Made by a program: the position numbers and the translations under genes. Shown here piece by piece: positions 60,948 through 64,000 of a DNA stretch of 64,000 nucleotides (positions within the stretch are counted from its first letter, which is position 1; each line of letters opens with the position of its first letter). The notes under the pieces were generated by a model. It did no database searches, was not told the DNA's origin, and worked only from the letters and a program-made list of their open reading frames with translations. The stretch covers positions 496,001 to 560,000 of the forward strand of contig JASBNA010000001.1 of assembly GCA_038087015.1 (NCBI GenBank), written 5' to 3'. The stretch is from Cerrena zonata. Taxonomy: Eukaryota > Basidiomycota > Agaricomycetes > Polyporales > Cerrenaceae.

Positions 60948-61623
60948 TCACATATCGCCACCTCGCATTAGAATATGTAGCTTATTCATCAACAATGAGT
61001 GTTGGTTCGGGCTCCATCCCACTGGAAATGTAAGATCAGCTAATGATTTGGGACTTCATTATCATCAATATTCACCTTTCTTCACCCTCAGGCTCGTCAC
61101 ATAAAACATTCTTTCTATAATGAGGCATCTTTGTAAGAAAGGGTGTTACCTGCACACCAAACACGGTCAGATACTGAATGAAGAGCGCGTAGAGTAGCCC
61201 TTACCAGCATTGGGCGGCCCTCCAATATGTTGCCGTTGTTTTGTAACGCCTTGTAAGCCCAAATGGGGTGTCTGAAATGTACCCTCGCATGATGGTAAGT
61301 TTTACCTTCCCCATTTTCCCTAGGGTCTGGATGCATATGCAACACGACACCGAGAACCGACTTGGGACGGAATGCACGCTCTATCATCTCGCTATTGACT
61401 GATGGAGAAAGCTGGATGATATTAGTAAGGTTGGACACAAAGAGACATAGAATGATCAACACACATTACCAACCCATAGGCTCCTAGGCCCTTTGTATGT
61501 TTTTGTCCAGAACTCCTGGACTGCCTTTCGTTTAGCCTCTTCTTCTGGAGACGACGGCCTGCGTAGTCTCTTGTTTTTCCATACCGGAGGACGATTAGGG
61601 ACGGAATCGTAGAGGGAGTCCAT
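60948..61623 (-). CDS. small RRM-like protein, function unknown
   Basis: About 185 residues. Exon 1 (from M-D-S-L-Y-D-S-V-P-N-R) is basic and ends at S-L-W after an intron with a gttggt donor; the next exon shows an RRM-like order: S-L-W-L, a helix S-E-M-I-E-R-A-F-R-P, strand V-L-G-V-V-L-H-M-H-P, strand H-H-A-R-V-H-F-R-H-P-I-W-A-Y-K-A-L-Q and G-R-P-M-L-V-R-A. RNP1 and RNP2 are weak, so RNA binding is only possible. The 3' end is ambiguous: if unspliced the frame stops at 61115; two short introns would lead to a stop at 60948, chosen here because both donors and acceptors and phases fit. Confidence 0.6.
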
Positions 61624-61896
61624 CTTGTAGGATCAGTAAATGTGGCAGAAGAAGTTGACGAGACTTGAAAGGACTGTGGAGGTTAGGGATAGGAATCAAG
61701 AAGAGAGAGGGCTTTTATCAACAGTTCCAGTCTTGCCACACGGTGGCTGAGGGGGCCAAAGTCAAATAAACGTACAAACAGAATCATTACCTGTCAAAGT
61801 ACCTCGTCACATATTCGTATTGTGTTATTGATCGTTTAATCCAAAGAATCGTCCGTTTATTTGCATTGTGCATCTAGTTGTACATGTCGAATAAGT

Positions 61897-63677
61897 TTAT
61901 GCGGGAGCGATGAGGAACCACTTGTTAAAGATCGTGTCGGGGTCGTACTTCTTCTTTATAGCTTGCAATTTAGGATAGTGGTCCCCAAAGAGTTTACGGC
62001 TCTTGTCGGGAGGCGCAACTCCGTCCTTGATTGCAGAAGCAGAATCTATGTTGCCACCTGAAGACATGTCAATTCATGCCATGCCCTAGCCAGACAGAAG
62101 GAACTTACCGTAATTGCCATAGCCTTCGCCGTCGGATCGGAGTAAGCTAGACAACTCGCGGACCGCATCTTTTGCCTTTTGACTATACTCAGGGGTGTCG
62201 TGTTTCCACTGAATAAGCATCAAACCATTTCCCTTCAAGTTTCGGCGATAGGGGGTTGCGTCGGGCGCGACGCCATTGATCTTGCCGTGCGGGATGAGCT
62301 CTATAATGAAATTGACATTGAAGTCTTTCTCGGACAATTGAGTGACACGTTCGAACAGCTTGGAGTTGAGTTCTCCGGAAGGAATGCCTGACAACTGGGC
62401 ACCTGTCATGTAATAGTTCAAGCTCGGCGTGGCGACTTGGTTCTAAGAAAAATCATAAATAGCCATATAATGCGTTACTAAGCAAATATTGACCTGTAGG
62501 GTGTTGAGAGTCTCGTAGGGAATTTCAGCAGCCATACTGGCAACGGGTCCTAAATCGTGAATAATTGGCATTTCAGAATTCCGGAAATGGTTGCCAAATT
62601 GGATACTAACCAAGGTCAAAGAGGAATTTGTATGCTTCTCGGCCTTCGGCTTCTGAGCCGTTATAGAAAACAAACGCAACAACGCACGGCTAATAAAATA
62701 GCATCAGCTAAGTGACCGGTATATAAGTTGCAAATGTTCGGACGAACTTTGCCATCCGGACCACGCGTCATAACTGAGAAGATGGACTCCTTCTCGCACC
62801 TGGTGGTTGTCCATTTGTCCAAAGCCGTAGCAACTGACTCCAGTTGAGGAGGGGCAAAGATGACGGGGCCAGCGAACACGGTAGCTCTCTGGGGATGAAG
62901 CTGAAGAACGAATTCGGTCACGACTCCAAAGTTACAGCCGCCTCCACGGATGCCGAAGAAGAGGTCGGGATTCTCTGTGGCACTAGCGGTCAAGGCTCTG
63001 CCGTCTGCAACAACTACGGTAGCCTGTAAATCAAATTAATACCAATGTTCAAAACTGCTGAGGCATTAGATGATATTGACCTGAACCAGATTGTCGATGG
63101 CAAGCCCATGTTGACCGCTCAACCATCCGTACCCACCTCCTAAAATAAGTCTGTATTGTGATCAGCACATAACGAAGGGCCTGTGCAAACTAGGGTCACT
63201 GACCCTCCAACACCGGTCTAAATACGGAAGGAAGATGAGAACCCAGCTTCCCCATTCGATATGTGATATGATCAAACTTACATGGTTAACTGTACCACCG
63301 ACAGTAGCAAGACCATACTTGATGGCAGTCTCATCAACGGTCTTCCAGACAGCGCCACCCCCAACATACCCTAGACGTTTCTCGGCATCGACGGTGACAC
63401 CGTTGATGTATTTAGACAAATCGAGGACCAAACCACCTTCGGTAGAGGATGCTCCGGAAGCACTGTGACCACCACCGCGAATAGCAATGGGAATACTGTT
63501 GTCTTTGGCGTACTTGATGGCCAAAGCAACATCGCTGGGATCCTTTACGAAGGCAACGACTTTAGCTTTCCTGGCAGCATTACTAGCCCATCGATCGATG
63601 GCTTGTTCGTATCCCGGATCAGTAGGGGTGACCAGATCTCCTTTGAAGGAAGTTTGGAATGCAGTGAAGTCTGACAT
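61897..63677 (-). CDS. FAD-linked oxidoreductase (BBE-like, PCMH fold)
   Basis: Flavoenzyme of about 480 residues, cytosolic by lack of a signal peptide. The start M-S-D-F-T-A-F leads to the FAD domain: [24 protein letters not shown] with the His that can carry FAD covalently, and [15 protein letters not shown]. The Cys that gives a second covalent bond in bicovalent BBE enzymes is absent there. Later: [17 protein letters not shown] and the C-terminal BBE strand [21 protein letters not shown]. One exon of 14 nt (A-C-C-G-G-T-G-T-T-G-G-A-G-G) is needed to rejoin the glycine loop. Substrate, possibly an oligosaccharide or secondary metabolite, unknown. Confidence 0.88.
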
Positions 63678-64000
63678 GTTAGCTCAGGTGGTATCAGGAT
63701 GAGTACTTTCAAGCTCTTCTTGAACCACCTTTATACGAATGTGATTTAGTTTGGAACTCAAAATCTATGATCAAAAGAAACTCGGAACGTGTGACGAATG
63801 CCCACGGCTGCGTGATTATGTTGCCTCGAACATCTCACGTATGGGGCTAACCATGTATCGTGAATAGGAAATCCCTGAGACCGAAGGTGAATCGTTGGTG
63901 TTCCTGCAGGGAGATCTAGATGTAACTTACGAAGCAACCCAAACCTTCAGGATCCTATCGAACAAACATAAGCGGCGGGAGTGTGTCTAAATGGCCATAA
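63678..64000. promoter_or_regulatory. upstream region of the FAD oxidase gene
   Basis: 323 bp to the window edge with no gene seen; expected to hold the promoter of the minus-strand oxidase. Confidence 0.4.

Overview
The window is nuclear DNA of a filamentous basidiomycete, very probably an agaricomycete mushroom. Genes are dense (about one per 2 kb on both strands) and cut by many introns, mostly 45-65 nt with GT..AG ends. Two protein families are of a type seen mainly in agaricomycetes (a seven-helix membrane protein and a proline-rich nuclear-type protein). No tRNA, rRNA, CRISPR array or intact transposon was seen. All gene models below were spliced by eye, joining open frames across GT/GC..AG introns and checking phase.

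Layout, left to right. 1-6 kb: 3' part of an inositol hexakisphosphate kinase (Kcs1 type), the tiny complex III subunit Qcr9 divergent from mitoribosomal protein uS11m, and an ABHD4/5-type hydrolase. 6.5-13.4 kb: seven-helix membrane protein, nitronate monooxygenase, basidiomycete-type unknown protein. 13.7-20 kb: homoisocitrate dehydrogenase (lysine synthesis), a Cdt2-like WD40 protein, Arl1 GTPase and a WKF-domain protein. 20-26.1 kb: 5-aminolevulinate synthase, acetylornithine aminotransferase and the spliceosome factor Cwc21. 26.5-34 kb: a cytochrome P450, riboflavin kinase, TFIID subunit TAF8 and a SNAPC4-like protein with four and a half Myb repeats. 34.4-42 kb: one giant gene (about 2,300 residues) joining a ZNFX1/NFX1-type SF1 helicase to three CbbX/SpoVK-type AAA+ modules. 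42.4-49 kb: SND2/TMEM208, an Sfr1/Mei5 recombination mediator, a GH128 glucanase with a GPI-like tail, and a Ure2-type glutathione transferase. 49.4-64 kb: METTL3/Ime4 RNA adenosine methyltransferase, a decayed 5'-truncated P450, mitochondrial holo-ACP synthase, Elongator subunit Elp2, a DEAD-box-like protein that has lost its Walker A lysine, an RRM-like protein and a BBE-type FAD oxidase.

No biosynthetic cluster or operon is visible; the genes are mostly housekeeping and linked only by position. Several share short divergent promoters: QCR9/uS11m, LYS12/CDT2, ARL1/WKF, FMN1/TAF8 and PPT2/ELP2. The CDT2 promoter carries a tight group of MluI-box and E2F-like CGCG motifs.

Items most worth a second look: the helicase-triple AAA+ fusion with a conserved-looking C-terminal Cys/His tail; the DEAD-box pseudo-ATPase; a P450 relic with several independent lesions; a compound hairpin at 49.15-49.23 kb; and four single-base frameshifts in three otherwise well-preserved genes, all in short G/C runs, which look more like consensus errors than gene death.
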